Source: Pseudomonadota bacterium
GTDB taxonomy: Bacteria > Pseudomonadota > Gammaproteobacteria > SURF-13
Assembly (NCBI GenBank): GCA_027624315.1
Contig: JAQBXX010000011.1
Location: forward strand, 1-38,779
DNA: 38,779 bases
Reading direction: 5' to 3'
Part shown: piece after piece, positions 29,367 through 38,757 of the stretch
How the letters are laid out: every line of letters starts with the position of its first letter
How positions within the stretch are numbered: position 1 is the first letter of the stretch
The notes under the pieces: model-generated
Seen by the model: only the letters and a program-made list of their open reading frames with translations
Told to the model about the DNA's origin: nothing
Databases searched by the model: none
Translations under genes and position numbers: made by a program

Positions 29367-29779
29367 ATCTCGCCGGGCTTGAAGAAAAACTCGATCTCGA
29401 TGTTGGCGTTTTCGAGCGAATCGGAACCATGCACGGCATTTTCGTCCACCGTATCGGCGAAGTCGGCGCGTATCGTGCCGGGCGCTGCCTTCGCGGGATC
29501 AGTGGCGCCCATCAGCTCACGGTGTTTGGCCACGGCGTTCTCGCCTTCCAGCACCTGCATCATCACCGGCCCGGAAATCATGAAGCTCACCAGGTCATTG
29601 AAGAACGGGCGCGCCTGGTGCACGGCGTAAAACCCTTCCGCCTGCGCGCGCGTCAGATGCAGCATCCTGGCGGCGACAATGCGCAGGCCGTTATTCTCAA
29701 AGCGCTGATAAATCGCGCCGATGTGGTTTTTGGCCACGGCATCAGGCTTGATGATGGAAAAGGTACGTTCAACCGCCAT
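29348..29779 (-). CDS. ndk: Nucleoside diphosphate kinase
   Basis: NDK transfers gamma-phosphate between nucleoside triphosphates and diphosphates. [18 protein letters not shown] is the canonical start, and the phosphorylated histidine is His117 in NAVHGSDS. Length is 143 residues. The ATG ending at 29779 is chosen over a longer frame because AAGGAG lies 6 nt upstream and the family begins here. It is the first gene of the ndk-der block and has its own promoter. Confidence 0.97.
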   Translation of the reverse strand: MAVERTFSIIKPDAVAKNHIGAIYQRFENNGLRIVAARMLHLTRAQAEGFYAVHQARPFFNDLVSFMISGPVMMQVLEGENAVAKHRELMGATDPAKAAPGTIRADFADTVDENAVHGSDSLENANIEIEFFFKPGEMCARTR

Positions 29780-29818
29780 GTAAAGCTCCTTAATAGAAAT
29801 GAATTCGATCAACTTTAT

Positions 29819-29847
29819 ATTTTAACGCGGATGAGGCCGCCGGACAA
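29819..29847 (-). promoter_or_regulatory. Sigma70-type promoter of ndk
   Basis: On the reverse strand TTGTCC (29842-29847) and TAAAAT (29819-29824) are separated by 17 nt. The leader is about 33 nt and contains AAGGAG before the ndk ATG. This probably drives ndk-rlmN-pilF-rodZ-ispG and perhaps genes beyond. Confidence 0.6.
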
Positions 29848-29872
29848 ATCAGCAACCGGGATGCGAGAGACT

Positions 29873-30433
29873 CTAGACGGCAACCACTTCCAGTTCGGGC
29901 TCTACCGTATGCAGCAGATTCTCGATCGCGTTCAGGGTCACCATGGTGGAGCTGGGGCAGGTGCCGCACGCGCCGTGATAGCGAATGGCAAGACGATTGC
30001 CTTCGAGACTCAATACCTCAATGCCGCCGCCGTCGGCAAGCAGCGCGGGGCGCACCTTGTCGTCCAGCAGCAGGTTGATCTGGGCCAGACGCAGCGTGTC
30101 TTCCACGCTCATGCCGGCCTGCGGCACAGCGGTGGATACGCCGGGGGCCAGCGCCTGTGTTTCGCTGGCGCTGGCCTCGCGGATCGGTATGGCGAGCTGT
30201 TTCAGCAATTCATCCCAGTTGGCGATGCCGTCCTGGGTCACGGTCAGCCAGCGGTCGACGTAAAACACATTCGTCACATGCGGAATCTGGAACAGCGCCG
30301 TGGCGAGCGGATCACCCGCCGCCTGTTGCGCACTTTCATACGAGCGCACCACGCCCTGCGTGAGCGGTTCGCGCAACACGAATTTCATCGCGTTGGGGTT
30401 GGGTGTTCTCTCGATGTCGGCAATCTTGGGCAT
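29873..30433 (-). CDS. Nfu-type Fe-S carrier (Nfu N-domain plus NifU C-terminal domain)
   Basis: A 186-residue protein. The N-terminal half (ERTPNPNAMKFVL) is an Nfu_N domain. The C-terminal NifU-like domain has DKVRPALLADGGGIEV and the cluster-binding CxxC at Cys156/Cys159 (GACGTCPSS). The domains are joined by a variable linker. Such proteins carry [4Fe-4S] clusters to target enzymes. It is the last gene of the suf cluster, 14 nt after sufU. Domain order differs from E. coli NfuA, whose N-domain is A-type-like. Confidence 0.88.
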   Translation of the reverse strand: MPKIADIERTPNPNAMKFVLREPLTQGVVRSYESAQQAAGDPLATALFQIPHVTNVFYVDRWLTVTQDGIANWDELLKQLAIPIREASASETQALAPGVSTAVPQAGMSVEDTLRLAQINLLLDDKVRPALLADGGGIEVLSLEGNRLAIRYHGACGTCPSSTMVTLNAIENLLHTVEPELEVVAV

Positions 30434-30447
30434 ATATGGGTGGCTGT

Positions 30448-30909
30448 TTAAAACTCGCCGCTCTCTGTCGTGGCGCTGGACTCCTCATGAAACGCGGCAT
30501 GCAGCGTGTGCCACGGCAACACCGCGCACTTCACCCGCGTCGGCAACTCGCGCACGCCGGCGAATACATTGAGCCGGCCGAGATGATGCGCTTGCGTCGC
30601 CGTGTCGAGCTTACCCGTCGCCATGTCACGAAACTCCTGAATCAGGGTCTCCGCATCCGCCACGCTCTTGCCCTTGACGTTGGTGGTCATCATCGAGGCC
30701 GAGGCCTTGCAGATGGCACAGGTCTCGCCCTGAAAGGCGATCTCGCGTATCAGATCGTCGTCCAGACGCAACGCCAGGCTGATGTGATCGCCGCACAACG
30801 GGTTGTGACCTTCCGCGCGGCGATTGGCGTCTGCCAGCACGCCGTAATTACGCGGCTTCTTGTTGTGATCCATGATCACTTCCTGATAGAGCTGCCTGCC
30901 ATCACTCAT
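30448..30909 (-). CDS. sufU: SufU/IscU-like Fe-S assembly protein
   Basis: A 153-residue protein starting MSDGRQLYQEVIMDHNKKPRN. The ligands are Cys39 and Asp41 in NPLCGD, Cys64/Cys67 in CAICKAS, and Cys128 in RVKCAVLPWHT, the SufU arrangement with the extra residues before the last cysteine. SufU-type proteins accept sulfur from SufS via zinc-ligand exchange. The start ATG at 30909 has GAGG 5 nt upstream; a GTG at 30915 is an alternative. It follows sufS by 7 nt, consistent with a SufS-SufU pair. Confidence 0.92.
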   Translation of the reverse strand: MSDGRQLYQEVIMDHNKKPRNYGVLADANRRAEGHNPLCGDHISLALRLDDDLIREIAFQGETCAICKASASMMTTNVKGKSVADAETLIQEFRDMATGKLDTATQAHHLGRLNVFAGVRELPTRVKCAVLPWHTLHAAFHEESSATTESGEF

Positions 30910-30916
30910 AGGCACC

Positions 30917-32170
30917 TCATGCGAACACCTTTTGCACCTTGTGGATGCCCGCGATCAGCGCGTCCACCTCGGCGAAGGTGTTGTAAAACGCGAACGATGC
31001 GCGCGCCGTGGCGGGCACACCGAAGCGCTGCATCACCGGCTGCGCGCAATGATGACCGGCGCGGATGGCGATGCCTTCCATATCCAGCAGCGTGCCCGCA
31101 TCGTGCGGATGGATACCTTCCAGCGTGAACGACAGCACCGCCGCCTTTTCCTGCGCCGTGCCGATGATGCGGACGCCTTTCACCTGGCGCAGTTGCGTGG
31201 TGGCGTAACTCAACAACGCCTGCTCGTGCTGCGCGATGGCCCCCATCCCGATGCCGTTCAAATAATCTATCGCCACACCCAAGGCGATCGCCGCCGCAAT
31301 GGGCGGCGTGCCGGCCTCGAATTTATAAGGGATGGCGTTGTAAGTGGTTTTTTCAAACGTCACGTTCAATATCATGTCGCCGCCGCCCTGGTAAGGCTGC
31401 ATCTTCTCCAGCCACTGCGCCTTGCCGTACAACACACCGATGCCGGTAGGACCGCACATCTTGTGACCGGAAAAGGTGTAAAAATCGCAGTCCAGTTCCT
31501 GCACGTCCACGGCCATGTGCGGCGCAGCCTGCGCGCCATCAAGCAACACCGGAACACCGTGCTGGTGCGCGGTATGAATCATCCCGCGCACCGGATTCAC
31601 CGTGCCGAGCGCATTGGAGACATGCGCCAGCGTCACAAATCGGGTGTGCGCATTGAACAGCTTTTCGTATTCGTCCAGCAGCAACTCGCCGGCATCGTTC
31701 ATGGGAATAATGCGCAGCCGCGCGCCCTTTTCCTCGCACAGCATCTGCCACGGTACGATGTTGGAGTGATGCTCCAGCGCGGACAGGATGATTTCATCGC
31801 CCTGCTTGATGAACGCGCGCCCGAAGCCGTGCATCACCAGATTGATGCCCTCGGTGGTGCCGCGCGTGAAGATAACCTCACGCGACTCATGGGCATTGAT
31901 GAAGCGCGCCACCTTGTCGCGCGCGCCCTCATATTCGCGCGTGGCGATTTCACTCAAGGCGTGCACCGCGCGGTGCACGTTGGCATGCTCGCTTTGCTGA
32001 TAGCGCACCCAGCGCTCGATCACCGGCTGCGGCATCTGGCTGCTGGCCGCATTATCCAGATACACGAGCGGCAAGTCGTGCACCCGGCGCATGAGTATAG
32101 GAAAGTCCGCGCGGACCTTGTCTACATCCAGGGCCGTAGCCGCTTGCTTGTGCAGGGACACGGATGTCAT
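30917..32170 (-). CDS. sufS: Cysteine desulfurase SufS (group II)
   Basis: A PLP enzyme that takes sulfur from cysteine for Fe-S assembly. DFPIL, YLDNAASSQMPQPVIE, the PLP-binding lysine in FSGHKMCGPTG, and the catalytic cysteine in RAGHHCAQP mark the SufS/CsdA group. The ATG at 32170 overlaps the sufD stop as TGATG; a GTG directly before it (32173) is equally possible. It follows sufD and precedes sufU. A second desulfurase of the other group is encoded at 36202. Confidence 0.95.
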   Translation of the reverse strand: MTSVSLHKQAATALDVDKVRADFPILMRRVHDLPLVYLDNAASSQMPQPVIERWVRYQQSEHANVHRAVHALSEIATREYEGARDKVARFINAHESREVIFTRGTTEGINLVMHGFGRAFIKQGDEIILSALEHHSNIVPWQMLCEEKGARLRIIPMNDAGELLLDEYEKLFNAHTRFVTLAHVSNALGTVNPVRGMIHTAHQHGVPVLLDGAQAAPHMAVDVQELDCDFYTFSGHKMCGPTGIGVLYGKAQWLEKMQPYQGGGDMILNVTFEKTTYNAIPYKFEAGTPPIAAAIALGVAIDYLNGIGMGAIAQHEQALLSYATTQLRQVKGVRIIGTAQEKAAVLSFTLEGIHPHDAGTLLDMEGIAIRAGHHCAQPVMQRFGVPATARASFAFYNTFAEVDALIAGIHKVQKVFA

Positions 32171-33507
32171 CACGCGGTCTCGGTCGATGCATGAACACGC
32201 TCAAGTATCACCGCGCGCAGGCGCGTCTTGAGCGAGACCAGCGGAATCTTTTCCACGACCTCGGCGGCAAAGGCATAGGTCAGCAGGTTGCGCGCAGCGG
32301 TCTCGGAGAGTCCGCGGCACTTCAGATAAAATATCTGCTCCTCGTCCAGCTGCCCCACCGTTGCGCCGTGGGCGCATTTCACGTCGTCCGCCAGAATCAA
32401 CAGTTCAGGCTTTGCGTTGACGCGCGCACGCGCCGACAGCAGCAGATTGCGGCTCTGCTGCCTGGCGTCGTTCAATTGCGCATCCCTGCGCACGACAATC
32501 TTGCCGTTAAACACCGCATGCGCGCTTTCATCCACGATGCACTTGTTAAGCTGCGTGCTTTTGCCGTGCGACGCCGCGTGATCTATCACGCTGTGTGTGT
32601 CGGCGAGCTGACGGCCGCTGATCAATGCCAGTCCATCCACCGAGCACTCGGTGCCGGGGCCGTGATGTACAACACCGAGGGTATAGCGCGACAGGCGGGC
32701 ACCGAGCGTGACATTGATGGACTGATAATGTGCATCGCGCGCCAGCGTCACTGTGTTGTTGGCAATGTGAAACGCCTCGCGGCCCTCATCCTGCACGCGC
32801 ACATGCTGCATGTGCGCGCCCTCTTCCACCACAATTTCACTCACTGCGTTGGTAAACGTGACGCCCTCGCCCAAGCCCACGTATTCCTCGATAAGCGTGC
32901 AGGCACTGTTACGTCCGGAGATGATCAGGCAGCGTGGAGAACTGAGCAGCGGCGTCTGTTGCGCAGTGGAGATGAACAGCAGGTGCAGCGGCCGCTCGCA
33001 GACCACATCCTGCGCAATAAACAGCAGTGCGGCATCGGGAAACAGGCTGGTATTGAGCGCACTGAATACTTCGTGGTTCACATCCGCATGCTGCGCAAGA
33101 TGTGTGGACGCGGCCAAATCGTGAGTCGCTCCCTGCCCCTTCAGGTGCGCGAGTGTTACGCCCGGCGGCACGTCGTGAGTATCCGAGAGTTCCGGCGCGT
33201 AGTGGCCATTCACAAACACCAGCCGCGTGGCAGCTGCCTCAGGAAAAATCAGGCGCTCAAAATCAGCAAACGGTGCCTGCAGCTTCTGCAGTGGGGCCGG
33301 CTCGAAATTGAGTTCGCGCAACGCGCTCAAATCGGTGAAGCGCCACTCCTCATCACGCCTGTCCGGAAAGTGCAGGGCGGCGACGCGCCCGGCCGCACGC
33401 GCGCGCAACGCCTTAAGCCAGGCCGCATCCTGCGCCGCGACATCCGGCCAGCACCGGACCAGGCCGTCCAGAAAGTCGTCGCGGTTGATCTGTTGCACTG
33501 CGCTCAT
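32170..33507 (-). CDS. sufD: Fe-S assembly protein SufD
   Basis: SufD partners SufB and SufC in the SufBC2D scaffold. The 445-residue protein has the right-handed beta-helix core with DEEWRFTDL near the N-terminus, [12 protein letters not shown], and ARAFHGKI-type sequence seen here as [11 protein letters not shown]. The conserved C-terminal helix block is [25 protein letters not shown] in two halves. It overlaps sufC and sufS by a few nucleotides. Confidence 0.95.
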   Translation of the reverse strand: MSAVQQINRDDFLDGLVRCWPDVAAQDAAWLKALRARAAGRVAALHFPDRRDEEWRFTDLSALRELNFEPAPLQKLQAPFADFERLIFPEAAATRLVFVNGHYAPELSDTHDVPPGVTLAHLKGQGATHDLAASTHLAQHADVNHEVFSALNTSLFPDAALLFIAQDVVCERPLHLLFISTAQQTPLLSSPRCLIISGRNSACTLIEEYVGLGEGVTFTNAVSEIVVEEGAHMQHVRVQDEGREAFHIANNTVTLARDAHYQSINVTLGARLSRYTLGVVHHGPGTECSVDGLALISGRQLADTHSVIDHAASHGKSTQLNKCIVDESAHAVFNGKIVVRRDAQLNDARQQSRNLLLSARARVNAKPELLILADDVKCAHGATVGQLDEEQIFYLKCRGLSETAARNLLTYAFAAEVVEKIPLVSLKTRLRAVILERVHASTETA

Positions 33508-34280
33508 GCAAGCTGTCTCGCCGCCTGCTCCTCGCGCACCCAGTCGTAGCCACGCTCCTCCAGCTCCAGCGCGAGTTCCTTGCCACCGGTCTTGACGATA
33601 CGGCCGTCTTCCATCACGTGGACAAACTGTGGCGTAATGTAGTTGAGCAGACGCTGATAGTGCGTCACCAGTATCACCGCATTGCCGGGGTTGAGCAGTT
33701 TGTTCACGCCGCCGGCAACGATGCGCAGCGCGTCGATATCGAGGCCGGAATCAGTCTCGTCGAGCACGGCAAGCGTCGGCTCCAGCAGCGCCATTTGCAG
33801 AATCTCGTTGCGTTTTTTCTCGCCGCCGGAAAAACCCTCGTTCACGCTGCGCTCCAGAAAGCTCGCCTCCATCTCCACCAGCTTCAGCTTTTCGCGCACC
33901 AGGTCGTCGAACTCCAGCGGATCGAGCTCTTCGCCGCCACGCTGCTTTTGCACGGTGTTATAGGCGAGGCGCAAAAAGGAGGCATTGGACACGCCGGGTA
34001 TCTCCACCGGGTATTGAAACGCCAGAAACACACCCGCGCGTGAGCGCTCCTCGGCGGAAAGCGCCAGCAGATTTTCGCCTTGGTACAGAACCTCACCGCC
34101 GGTCACGGTGTAGGCCGGATGGCCCGCGAGCAGCTTGGAAAACGTGCTCTTGCCGGAGCCGTTCGGCCCCATGATCGCGTGCACCTCACCCGCGCGCACT
34201 GTGAGATCAAAGCCTTTCAGTATCTCCACGCCCGCGACGGTGGCATGCAGATTACGCACTTCCAGTAATATTTTACCCAT
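33504..34280 (-). CDS. sufC: Fe-S assembly ATPase SufC
   Basis: The ABC-type ATPase of the SufBC2D complex, 258 residues. Walker A is GPNGSGKST, the signature is [13 protein letters not shown], Walker B is [12 protein letters not shown], and the H-loop is [21 protein letters not shown] is characteristic of SufC. It is soluble and does not belong to a transporter. It lies 2 nt after sufB. Confidence 0.97.
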   Translation of the reverse strand: MGKILLEVRNLHATVAGVEILKGFDLTVRAGEVHAIMGPNGSGKSTFSKLLAGHPAYTVTGGEVLYQGENLLALSAEERSRAGVFLAFQYPVEIPGVSNASFLRLAYNTVQKQRGGEELDPLEFDDLVREKLKLVEMEASFLERSVNEGFSGGEKKRNEILQMALLEPTLAVLDETDSGLDIDALRIVAGGVNKLLNPGNAVILVTHYQRLLNYITPQFVHVMEDGRIVKTGGKELALELEERGYDWVREEQAARQLA

Positions 34281-34282
34281 GA

Positions 34283-35719
34283 CTAACCCACACTGCCTTC
34301 AAGCTTGAGGCCAAGAAGCTGGGTGGCCTCGACCGCGAACTCCATGGGCAATTGCATAAAGACATCCTTGCAGAAACCATTGATGATCATCGAAACCGCC
34401 TCTTCTGAACCGATACCGCGGCTGGAGAAATAAAACATCTGGTCCTCACCGATCTTGGAAGTGGTGGCCTCGTGTTCTACCCTGGCGCTGGGGTTGCGCA
34501 CTTCGATATAGGGAAACGTATTGGCCTCGCAGCGCGAACCGATCAGCAGCGAATCGCACTGCGAATGATTGCGCGCACCGTGCGCCGTCGGCGTCATGCG
34601 CACCAGCCCGCGGTAACTGTTACTGGATTCACCCGCCGAGATGCCTTTGCTCACGATGCGGCTCTTCGTATTCTTGCCGATGTGTATCATCTTGGTGCCG
34701 GTGTCGGCCTGCTGCCTGTGGTTGGTGAGCGCCACCGAGTAGAACTCGCCAATCGAGTTATCGCCGAGCAGCACGCAGCTTGGATATTTCCAGGTGATCG
34801 CCGAACCAGTCTCCACCTGGGTCCAGGAAATCTTGGAATTCACGCCACGACACATGCCGCGCTTGGTGACGAAGTTGTAGATGCCGCCCACACCGTTCTC
34901 GTCGCCCGCGTACCAGTTCTGCACCGTCGAGTATTTGATCTCCGCATTATCGAGCGCGACCAGCTCGACGACGGCGGCGTGCAGTTGGTTGGTGTCAAAG
35001 CGCGGCGCAGTGCAGCCCTCCAGATAACTCACGTGGCTGCCCTCCTCCGCAATAATCAGCGTGCGCTCAAACTGGCCGGACTCCTGATTGTTGATGCGGA
35101 AGTAGGTGGACAACTCCATCGGACAGCGCGTGTTTTTCGGGATATAGCAGAACGAGCCGTCGGTGAACACCGCCGAGTTCAGCGCGGCATAGTAGTTGTC
35201 GCCTTGCGGCACCACGCTGCCGAGATATTTCTTCACCAGCTCCGGATGCTCCTGCACCGCCTCGGAAAACGAGCAGAAAATGACGCCGACCTCGGCGAGT
35301 TTTTTCTTGTACGTCGTAGCTACCGATACGGAATCAAATATCACGTCGACCGCCACGTTCGCCAGCGTCTTGCGCTCGTGCATCGGCACGCCGAGCTTCT
35401 CAAATGTGCGCAGCAGTTCCGGATCGACCTCGTCCATGCTGGCGAGCTTTTTTTTCGTCTTGGGCGCGGAGTAATAGACCATGTCCTGAAAATCTATTTT
35501 CGGGTGGTGCACACTCGCCCATTGCGGCTCCTGCAAGGTCAGCCAATGCTTGTGGGCCTTGAGGCGGAACTCGAGCAGCCACTCCGGCTCATTTTTCTTG
35601 GCTGAAATAAGACGGATGGTGTCTTCGCTCAATCCTTTGGGCGCACTGTCGGATTCAACAGGCGTGACGAAGCCTGCCGTGTAGGGCCGATTGATCAGGC
35701 TGTCCAGTGTTGCGCTCAT
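34283..35719 (-). CDS. sufB: Fe-S assembly scaffold SufB
   Basis: SufB is the scaffold on which the cluster forms in SufBC2D. The 478-residue protein has [12 protein letters not shown] near the N-terminus, [26 protein letters not shown] with a conserved cysteine, [13 protein letters not shown], and [12 protein letters not shown]. The C-terminal [20 protein letters not shown] is typical. The ATG has AAGGA about 10 nt upstream. It follows sufA by 128 nt; this gap contains a promoter and two IscR-like boxes, so sufB starts a second transcription unit inside the cluster. Confidence 0.97.
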   Translation of the reverse strand: MSATLDSLINRPYTAGFVTPVESDSAPKGLSEDTIRLISAKKNEPEWLLEFRLKAHKHWLTLQEPQWASVHHPKIDFQDMVYYSAPKTKKKLASMDEVDPELLRTFEKLGVPMHERKTLANVAVDVIFDSVSVATTYKKKLAEVGVIFCSFSEAVQEHPELVKKYLGSVVPQGDNYYAALNSAVFTDGSFCYIPKNTRCPMELSTYFRINNQESGQFERTLIIAEEGSHVSYLEGCTAPRFDTNQLHAAVVELVALDNAEIKYSTVQNWYAGDENGVGGIYNFVTKRGMCRGVNSKISWTQVETGSAITWKYPSCVLLGDNSIGEFYSVALTNHRQQADTGTKMIHIGKNTKSRIVSKGISAGESSNSYRGLVRMTPTAHGARNHSQCDSLLIGSRCEANTFPYIEVRNPSARVEHEATTSKIGEDQMFYFSSRGIGSEEAVSMIINGFCKDVFMQLPMEFAVEATQLLGLKLEGSVG

Positions 35720-35751
35720 GTCACGCCAAGTCCTTACATTTATTGAGGTTA

Positions 35752-35811
35752 TTAACTGAGTGTTTCAGTAGGTTATTAAAGATACTAAATCCTACTCTTT
35801 TAGTCAAGATT
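35752..35811 (-). promoter_or_regulatory. sufB promoter with two IscR type 1-like boxes
   Basis: On the reverse strand TTGACT (35802-35807) and TATCTT (35779-35784), 17 nt apart, form a promoter. A box at 35787-35811 contains CTTGACTAAAAGAGTAGG and covers the -35. A second at 35752-35776 contains CCTACTGAAACACTCAG and covers the expected start site. Against the E. coli type 1 core YYGACTRWWWYAGTCRR the second box has two mismatches and the first two. IscR loaded with [2Fe-2S] would be expected to repress here. Confidence 0.65.
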
Positions 35812-35847
35812 AACCGGCGTCAGGGGGTCAGGGGTGAGGTCTGAATG

Positions 35848-36171
35848 CTAAACGCTGAAACTTTCACCGCAGCCGCACTGGCCCTTTACCTGCGGATTGG
35901 TGAATTTGAAAACTTCCTTGAATTTATCCCCGGTAAACTCGAGCACCGACCCGTCAATGAAGGGCAGGCTCTTTGCGTCCACCAGCACCTTGGCGCCGTG
36001 CGCTTCAAACAGATGATCATCCGCCTTGATCTCATCGGCGTAATCATAGGTATAGGCCAAGCCCGCGCAACCGACCTGCTTTACCCCCACGCGCAGACCC
36101 ACACCGTTGCCGCGCTTGGCGAGGACGTTCTGGATGTGCCCGGCGGCACTTTCTGTCACTGTAATTGCCAT
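35848..36171 (-). CDS. sufA: A-type Fe-S carrier (SufA/IscA family)
   Basis: A 107-residue HesB-like protein with the three conserved cysteines Cys35 (VGCAGL), Cys99 and Cys101 (GQCGCGESF). A-type carriers deliver Fe-S clusters to apoproteins. The ATG is preceded by AAGGTGG. It follows iscS by 30 nt and is separated from sufB by a promoter region. SufA is the preferred name because of the suf neighbours; IscA cannot be excluded from sequence alone. Confidence 0.9.
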   Translation of the reverse strand: MAITVTESAAGHIQNVLAKRGNGVGLRVGVKQVGCAGLAYTYDYADEIKADDHLFEAHGAKVLVDAKSLPFIDGSVLEFTGDKFKEVFKFTNPQVKGQCGCGESFSV

Positions 36172-36201
36172 GATTCCACCTTAGCTTAACGTCATAAAAA
36201 C

Positions 36202-37341
36202 TTATACTGCGAGTGCGCTACGCCAGGAACGACTGCCCTGCATCAGGCCCGCCAAAACGGTGCAGAACGCATCTACATGCGCCTCGGTGTTGCCCGCGCC
36301 CAGACTCACGCGCAGCACGTTGCCCAGACTCCCGCGCGGTACGCCCATCGCAGTGAGCACATGGCTCGGCGCGATTTCGCCGCTCGAACAGGCCGAACCG
36401 CTGGAGAGTGTGAAACCCGCCTGATCCAGCTTTTCCAGCAGTGTCTCGCCTGTAAATTGCGGCACACTGAACTGCACGGTGTTAGGCAACCGTTCGGCGT
36501 GCTGCGCGAAGGGCGTGATGCCCAGCGCACGCAGGCCCGCCTCCAGCTTGTCACGCAACGCACGCCACTCTGCCGTGCGTGCGCTCAACTCGCGGCGCGC
36601 GAATTCCGCCGCCGCACCGAAACCCACAATGCCCGCGACATTTTCCGTACCGGCGCGCAAGCCTTTTTCCTGGCCGCCGCCCTGCAACAAGGGCTTGAGC
36701 AGCGACGCACGCTCCACCACCAGCGCACCCACCCCCTTGGGACCATTGAGTTTGTGCGCGGCGAGCGTCAGACAGTGCGTACCGCTCGTGGCGAAATCCA
36801 CCGGCACCTTGCCTGCGGCCTGTGTCGCATCGCTGTGAAACAATGCACCGTGTTTGCGTACCCGTTTTGCGATGGCGCGGATATCCTGCAACACGCCGGT
36901 TTCATTGTTCGCCCACATCACCGACACGAGACGCGTATCCGCATGCACATACGGTTCGATGTCAGGCGCAACCCGGCACTGCTCATCCACCGGAATCACA
37001 TCCACCTGCCAGCCACGGTGCTCCAATGACTGCGCTGCACCGCGCACGGAGGCATGTTCAACGGCGCTCACGGCGATGCACGCGGGCGCTTCCTCTTGCA
37101 CCGCGCCCAACAGCGCCAGATGATTCGCCTCGGTGCCACCGCCGGTGAAAATGACCTGCTCGGGCCGCGCATTGACCAGCGCTGCCACCTGTTCGCGCGC
37201 GGCGTTGATCGCCTGACGCGCTGCGCGCCCGAGGTGATGCGTGCTGGATGGATTGCCGTACTGCTGCTTGAGATACGGCAGCATGGCCTCCAGCACACGC
37301 GCATCCAGCGGTGTAGTGGCGTTATGATCCAAATAGATCAT
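36202..37341 (-). CDS. Cysteine desulfurase IscS/NifS (group I)
   Basis: A 379-residue PLP enzyme. [13 protein letters not shown] starts the protein, [11 protein letters not shown] and ANNETG are family motifs, the PLP lysine is in [11 protein letters not shown] near residue 200, and the catalytic cysteine is in [10 protein letters not shown] near residue 320. These are group I (IscS/NifS) features, unlike the group II SufS encoded in the same cluster. Its start overlaps the iscR stop as ATGA, so the two are translationally coupled. Length is shorter than E. coli IscS (about 404) and closer to the NifS-like form. Confidence 0.92.
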   Translation of the reverse strand: MIYLDHNATTPLDARVLEAMLPYLKQQYGNPSSTHHLGRAARQAINAAREQVAALVNARPEQVIFTGGGTEANHLALLGAVQEEAPACIAVSAVEHASVRGAAQSLEHRGWQVDVIPVDEQCRVAPDIEPYVHADTRLVSVMWANNETGVLQDIRAIAKRVRKHGALFHSDATQAAGKVPVDFATSGTHCLTLAAHKLNGPKGVGALVVERASLLKPLLQGGGQEKGLRAGTENVAGIVGFGAAAEFARRELSARTAEWRALRDKLEAGLRALGITPFAQHAERLPNTVQFSVPQFTGETLLEKLDQAGFTLSSGSACSSGEIAPSHVLTAMGVPRGSLGNVLRVSLGAGNTEAHVDAFCTVLAGLMQGSRSWRSALAV

Positions 37342-37829
37342 GCACGCGGATTTTGCGCCGTACTACGTGCGCCATGCATGGCAACGGGGAACTCCACCGC
37401 CTCCTGCCGCGCCGCGACCTCGCGCACGCCCCGCTGCGCGACCAGCTGCGCGAGGGTGATGCTGTTCAGAAACTGGTAAATCTTGCCGCTCAAATCCTGC
37501 CACAGATCGTGCGTGAGACAGCGCTCGTTGCCCTGGCAGTTTTTCTTGCCGCCGCAGCGCGTTGCGTCCACTTTTTCATCCACCGCACTGATCACGTCCG
37601 CGATGGAAATCGTATCCGCCGGGGCGCTCAAACGGTACCCGCCACCGGGCCCGCGCGCACTGATGACCAGCCCCTGCTTGCGCAGCTTGGCGAACAACTG
37701 TTCCAGATAAGAGAGCGAGATGCCCTGACGCCTGGCGATGTCGGTGAGCGAGACCGACCCGTCCGCATGGTGCAGGGCGAGATCGAGCATGGCGGTGACC
37801 GCGTAACGGCCTTTGGTAGTAAGTTTCAT
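37338..37829 (-). CDS. iscR: Fe-S cluster regulator IscR (Rrf2 family)
   Basis: A 163-residue winged-helix regulator, [20 protein letters not shown] at the start, with recognition helix region [18 protein letters not shown] and the RGPGGGYRL wing. The [2Fe-2S] ligands are Cys92, Cys98, Cys104 and His107, at the same positions as in E. coli IscR, so cluster sensing should be intact. It is expected to repress when loaded with a cluster. It lies between cysE and iscS and has an IscR-like box over its own promoter, so autoregulation is likely. Confidence 0.95.
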   Translation of the reverse strand: MKLTTKGRYAVTAMLDLALHHADGSVSLTDIARRQGISLSYLEQLFAKLRKQGLVISARGPGGGYRLSAPADTISIADVISAVDEKVDATRCGGKKNCQGNERCLTHDLWQDLSGKIYQFLNSITLAQLVAQRGVREVAARQEAVEFPVAMHGARSTAQNPRA

Positions 37830-37836
37830 GTCACCT

Positions 37837-37868
37837 AGTCTACATGACCTAGTAAAATAGTCAACTAT
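37837..37868 (-). promoter_or_regulatory. iscR promoter with IscR type 1-like box
   Basis: On the reverse strand TTGACT (37859-37864) and TAGACT (37837-37842) are 16 nt apart. A 25-nt stretch at 37844-37868 begins ATAGTTGACTATTTTACT and matches the E. coli type 1 IscR consensus at 21 of 25 positions by my count. It overlaps the -35 box and the last codons of cysE. The predicted start is almost at the iscR ATG, so the leader would be very short. Confidence 0.6.
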
Positions 37869-38641
37869 TCAGAAGGAGGTTGCTTTGCCTGCGGGTTGTC
37901 GTCCACGGCATAGGTTTCAAGCTGTGGCAGCTTGATGTCTTCCACCTTCCCACCCAGATTTTTGATGGCCGCGCTCATCGCCTCCATTTTAGCGTCCATC
38001 ACATGCACATGATCGAGCAAGGCATCGATGGCGTTCACCACCGGATCGGGCATGTCCTGCGTGGTGCCGTAGGCGTCGAAACCGATCTTCTCGGCGAAGT
38101 CCTTGCGCCGCTGCAACTCGGATGCACTCTGCTTTTTCACCACCCTCCCGGGGATGCCCACCACCGTCGCACCGGGCGGAATATCTTTCACCACCACCGC
38201 GTTGGAGCCGACGCGCGCCCCCTCGCCCAGCGTAATCGGGCCGAGCACCTTGGCGCCCGCGCCCACCACCACGTTATTCATCAGCGTGGGATGGCGCTTG
38301 CCCTTTTGCCAGCTCGTGCCCCCCAGGGTGACGCCCTGGTAGAGTGTGCAATCGTCGCCGATCTCGGCGGTCTCGCCGATCACCACGCCCTGGCCGTGAT
38401 CTATAAAAAAGCGCCGCCCGATGGTGGCGCCGGGGTGAATCTCAATGCCGGTGAGCCAGCGCAGGATAATGGACAGCCAGCGCGCCAGCCATTTCAATCC
38501 CATAAGCCACAAGCGATGATTAACCCGATGCATCAACACTGCATGCAGCCCCGGGTAGGTCGTCAGCACCTCAAAGGTGTTGCGCGCAGCGGGGTCGCGC
38601 TCGAAGATGCAGTCTATGTCTTCCCGAAGTCGTTGAAACAT
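37865..38641 (-). CDS. cysE: Serine O-acetyltransferase
   Basis: CysE makes O-acetylserine, the substrate for cysteine synthesis. The 258-residue protein has the N-terminal helical domain ([24 protein letters not shown]) and a left-handed beta-helix of hexapeptide repeats with [23 protein letters not shown] and [26 protein letters not shown] closes the helix. The C-terminal extension (after about 175) is helical and charged, longer than in some homologues. It is directly upstream of iscR with 35 nt between, so cysteine supply and cysteine desulfuration are genetically linked. Confidence 0.96.
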   Translation of the reverse strand: MFQRLREDIDCIFERDPAARNTFEVLTTYPGLHAVLMHRVNHRLWLMGLKWLARWLSIILRWLTGIEIHPGATIGRRFFIDHGQGVVIGETAEIGDDCTLYQGVTLGGTSWQKGKRHPTLMNNVVVGAGAKVLGPITLGEGARVGSNAVVVKDIPPGATVVGIPGRVVKKQSASELQRRKDFAEKIGFDAYGTTQDMPDPVVNAIDALLDHVHVMDAKMEAMSAAIKNLGGKVEDIKLPQLETYAVDDNPQAKQPPSE

Positions 38642-38651
38642 GGTGTCTTTA

Positions 38652-38731
38652 ATTCCCTACTAAATTAATCAACAATAATAGTTTATACCCATTACGCGCG
38701 CTATTATAGACAGGGCGGTTTCAATGACCAA
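38652..38731 (-). promoter_or_regulatory. cysE promoter and downstream IscR type 1-like box
   Basis: On the reverse strand TTGGTC (38726-38731) and a perfect TATAAT (38703-38708) are 17 nt apart, followed by GCGCGCG. Between the expected start and the cysE ATG, 38652-38676 contains ATTGTTGATTAATTTAGTAG and GGAAT, about 21 of 25 positions matching the IscR type 1 consensus by eye. It lies about 20-44 nt downstream of the start site, so repression by roadblock or use of another promoter would be needed. Confidence 0.55.
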
Positions 38732-38735
38732 GTGC

Positions 38736-38757
38736 AAAAAGCGCAGCATGATGCTGC
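38736..38757 (-). terminator. Putative Rho-independent terminator of an upstream minus-strand gene
   Basis: On the reverse strand GCAGC-ATCAT-GCTGC is followed by GC and TTTTT. It lies just before the cysE promoter and would end a gene located beyond the window edge. The stem is short (extendable to 7 bp with a 1-nt loop) and the T tract is only five long. Confidence 0.45.

Noticed and set aside
30932-33549. Two plus-strand open frames of over 400 codons opposite sufS and sufD
   Set aside because: Both lie entirely over conserved minus-strand genes and show no recognisable domain or ribosome site.
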